Source: Gemmatimonadota bacterium (GTDB taxonomy: Bacteria; Gemmatimonadota; Gemmatimonadetes; Longimicrobiales; Gaopeijiaceae). Taken from it: a DNA stretch of 64,000 nt. The stretch covers positions 62,001 through 126,000 of the forward strand of contig JAJDXM010000085.1 in assembly GCA_022823225.1 (NCBI GenBank). The letters run 5' to 3'. Every line of letters starts with the position of its first letter. Within the stretch, counting starts at the first letter, position 1. A program made the translations under genes and the position numbers. Below the pieces are notes generated by a model. It saw only the letters and a program-made list of their open reading frames with translations. It did not search any database and was not told the DNA's origin. This document shows, one piece after another, positions 63,056-64,000 of this stretch.

Positions 63056-64000
63056 ATGCCCCCGACGACCCAGGTCCGCCGCGAGGGTCGCGTCCTTGAC
63101 GAGGTCGAAGCCGCCCGCGACGAACTCGTGGCCTTTACCTCGGAGATGATCCGGATTCCGACGGTCAACCCGCCCGGCGAGCGCTATCGCGATTGCGCGG
63201 AGCTCATCGGGCGGCGGCTCGCCGCGGGCGGGTTCGCCGTGCACTACGTGGAGGCCGAGGGGCGGCCCGAGCACACGGCCGCACACCCGCGCGTCAATGT
63301 GGTGGCCCGGCGGGCCGCTGCCGGCAAGGGTCCGAGGCTGCACCTGAACGGTCATTTCGACGTGGTCCCGCCGGGTGAGGGATGGTCGGTCGACCCGTTT
63401 GCCGGACTGGTGCGCGACGGGCGCATTTACGGCCGCGGGGCGTCGGACATGAAGTCCGGCATTGCCGCCGCGCTGTTTGCGGTCGAGGCCGTTCGCCGCG
63501 CCGGGATCGAGCTTGCCGGGACCGTGGACTTCAGTGCCACGGTCGATGAGGAAAGCGGCGGCTTCGCGGGAGTGGCCCACCTTTGCGAGGCGGGGATCAT
63601 CTCGGGTGCGGATACCGACTACGCGATCATCCCCGAGCCGTTTGGGCCCACCCGCGTCTGTGTGGGACACCGGGGCGTCTACTGGTTCGACGCGATCGCT
63701 CACGGCCGCGCCGCCCATGGCAGCATGAGCCACCTCGGGCACAGCGCCATCGACGACATCGGCGCGCTGCTGGAAGCGTTGCGAACAGGGCTGGGGCCGC
63801 AGCTCGCACGGCGCCTCTCCGCGCTGCCCGTCGTGCCGGAGCCTTCGCGCCGCCCCTCGCTCAACGTCAACGCGCTGACGGGCGGCCAGGCCGGCGAGCC
63901 CTCCCAGTCGCCGTGCGTGGCCGACCGCGCCGTGGCGACCTTCGACCGGCGCTTCATCCCCGAAGAGCCCCTTGACGAGGTCCGCGCCGAGATCGGGCGG
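63056..64000 (+). CDS. M20 family metallopeptidase (partial, runs off the right edge)
   Basis: The first 315 residues of a dinuclear zinc hydrolase of the ArgE/DapE/CPG2 family. Visible metal ligands and catalytic residues: H100 and D102 in NGHFDVVPPG, D131 in GRGASDMKSG, and E165/E166 in TVDEESGGFAG, with a further glutamate in IIPEPFG. The dimerisation domain starts near GHRGVYWFDAIAHGRAAHGSM. The last metal histidine lies beyond the window. It could be a succinyl-diaminopimelate desuccinylase, acetylornithine deacetylase or a catabolic carboxypeptidase. It is divergent from the SDR gene across 145 bases. Confidence 0.88.
   Translation, partial: MPPTTQVRREGRVLDEVEAARDELVAFTSEMIRIPTVNPPGERYRDCAELIGRRLAAGGFAVHYVEAEGRPEHTAAHPRVNVVARRAAAGKGPRLHLNGHFDVVPPGEGWSVDPFAGLVRDGRIYGRGASDMKSGIAAALFAVEAVRRAGIELAGTVDFSATVDEESGGFAGVAHLCEAGIISGADTDYAIIPEPFGPTRVCVGHRGVYWFDAIAHGRAAHGSMSHLGHSAIDDIGALLEALRTGLGPQLARRLSALPVVPEPSRRPSLNVNALTGGQAGEPSQSPCVADRAVATFDRRFIPEEPLDEVRAEIGR

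Noticed and set aside
61067-63742. An 891-codon open frame on the minus strand across the orphan pair and the SDR
   Set aside because: It lies antisense to two overlapping plus-strand genes and the M20 gene and out of frame with the motif-bearing SDR. Its composition is typical of a high-GC shadow frame.

Overview
The window is a GC-rich, tightly packed bacterial chromosome segment holding about 60 genes. It encodes a didermic (outer-membrane) bacterium: Tol-Pal, an LptD-like barrel, LolA, Lnt, a parvulin-type PpiD/SurA chaperone and TatA/TatC are all present. The Minf_1886-family gene beside glyA, the high GC and the overall gene repertoire make a member of Gemmatimonadota my best guess. That assignment is inference from gene content; no rRNA or other taxonomic marker was tested. 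Nearly every gene lies on the minus strand. The exceptions are a small orphan gene (20504-20929), ppiD (43380-45206), a two-gene pair of unknown function (60040-62038) and an M20 peptidase cut by the right edge.

Layout, left to right. 1-6711: a truncated zinc-ribbon-like protein, a Minf_1886 protein, glyA, then an acyl-CoA dehydrogenase / 3-hydroxyacyl-CoA dehydrogenase / CPBP protease / BioY / thiolase operon. 6782-11207: a DEDDh exonuclease, the redox regulator Rex with a perfect Rex operator on its own start codon, RsmA, and a partner-switching pair (a kinase-phosphatase fusion and a STAS protein). 11242-20490: Pta, CoaD, RsmD, RecJ, a coiled-coil zinc-ribbon protein, DnaG, MutS2 and YqeY. 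20504-30433: an orphan gene, DnaJ, HrcA, HemW, DprA, Obg, asparaginase, an S41 protease, thymidylate kinase and YlbF. 30533-42916: PrmC, RF1, Lnt, a Gfo/Idh oxidoreductase, RimO, LolA, FtsK, AccC, AccB, EF-P and AroQ. 43380-49187: PpiD (plus strand), TatA, a DUF4321-like protein, a polyprenyl synthase, glutamate formimidoyltransferase and an fn3 lipoprotein. 49336-59878: an LptD-like protein, TatC, NrdR, the full Tol-Pal set (CpoB, Pal, TolB, TolA, TolR, TolQ) and an NAD-dependent epimerase. 60040-64000: the unknown pair, an SDR dehydrogenase and the partial M20 peptidase.

Genes are linked mostly by 4-base stop/start overlaps (ATGA, GTGA and, unusually often, TTGA) or by TGATG/TAATG junctions. 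Translational coupling therefore seems to be the main way these operons are organised. Few independent promoters are visible; the best is in front of pal.

The most unusual items are these. First, a dispersed repeat of about 110 bp occurs twice (dprA/hemW junction and upstream of aroQ), with a shortened third copy inside lnt. In dprA it supplies the C-terminal tail, and at hemW it supplies the start codon. Second, the repeat carries a GTGGACAA core resembling a high-GC DnaA box, and related cores recur in several intergenic gaps. Third, the 60040-62038 gene pair has no motif I recognise and sits where the conserved gene order stops. Fourth, DnaG has lost all visible zinc ligands, and prfA has no ordinary start codon at the expected N-terminus.
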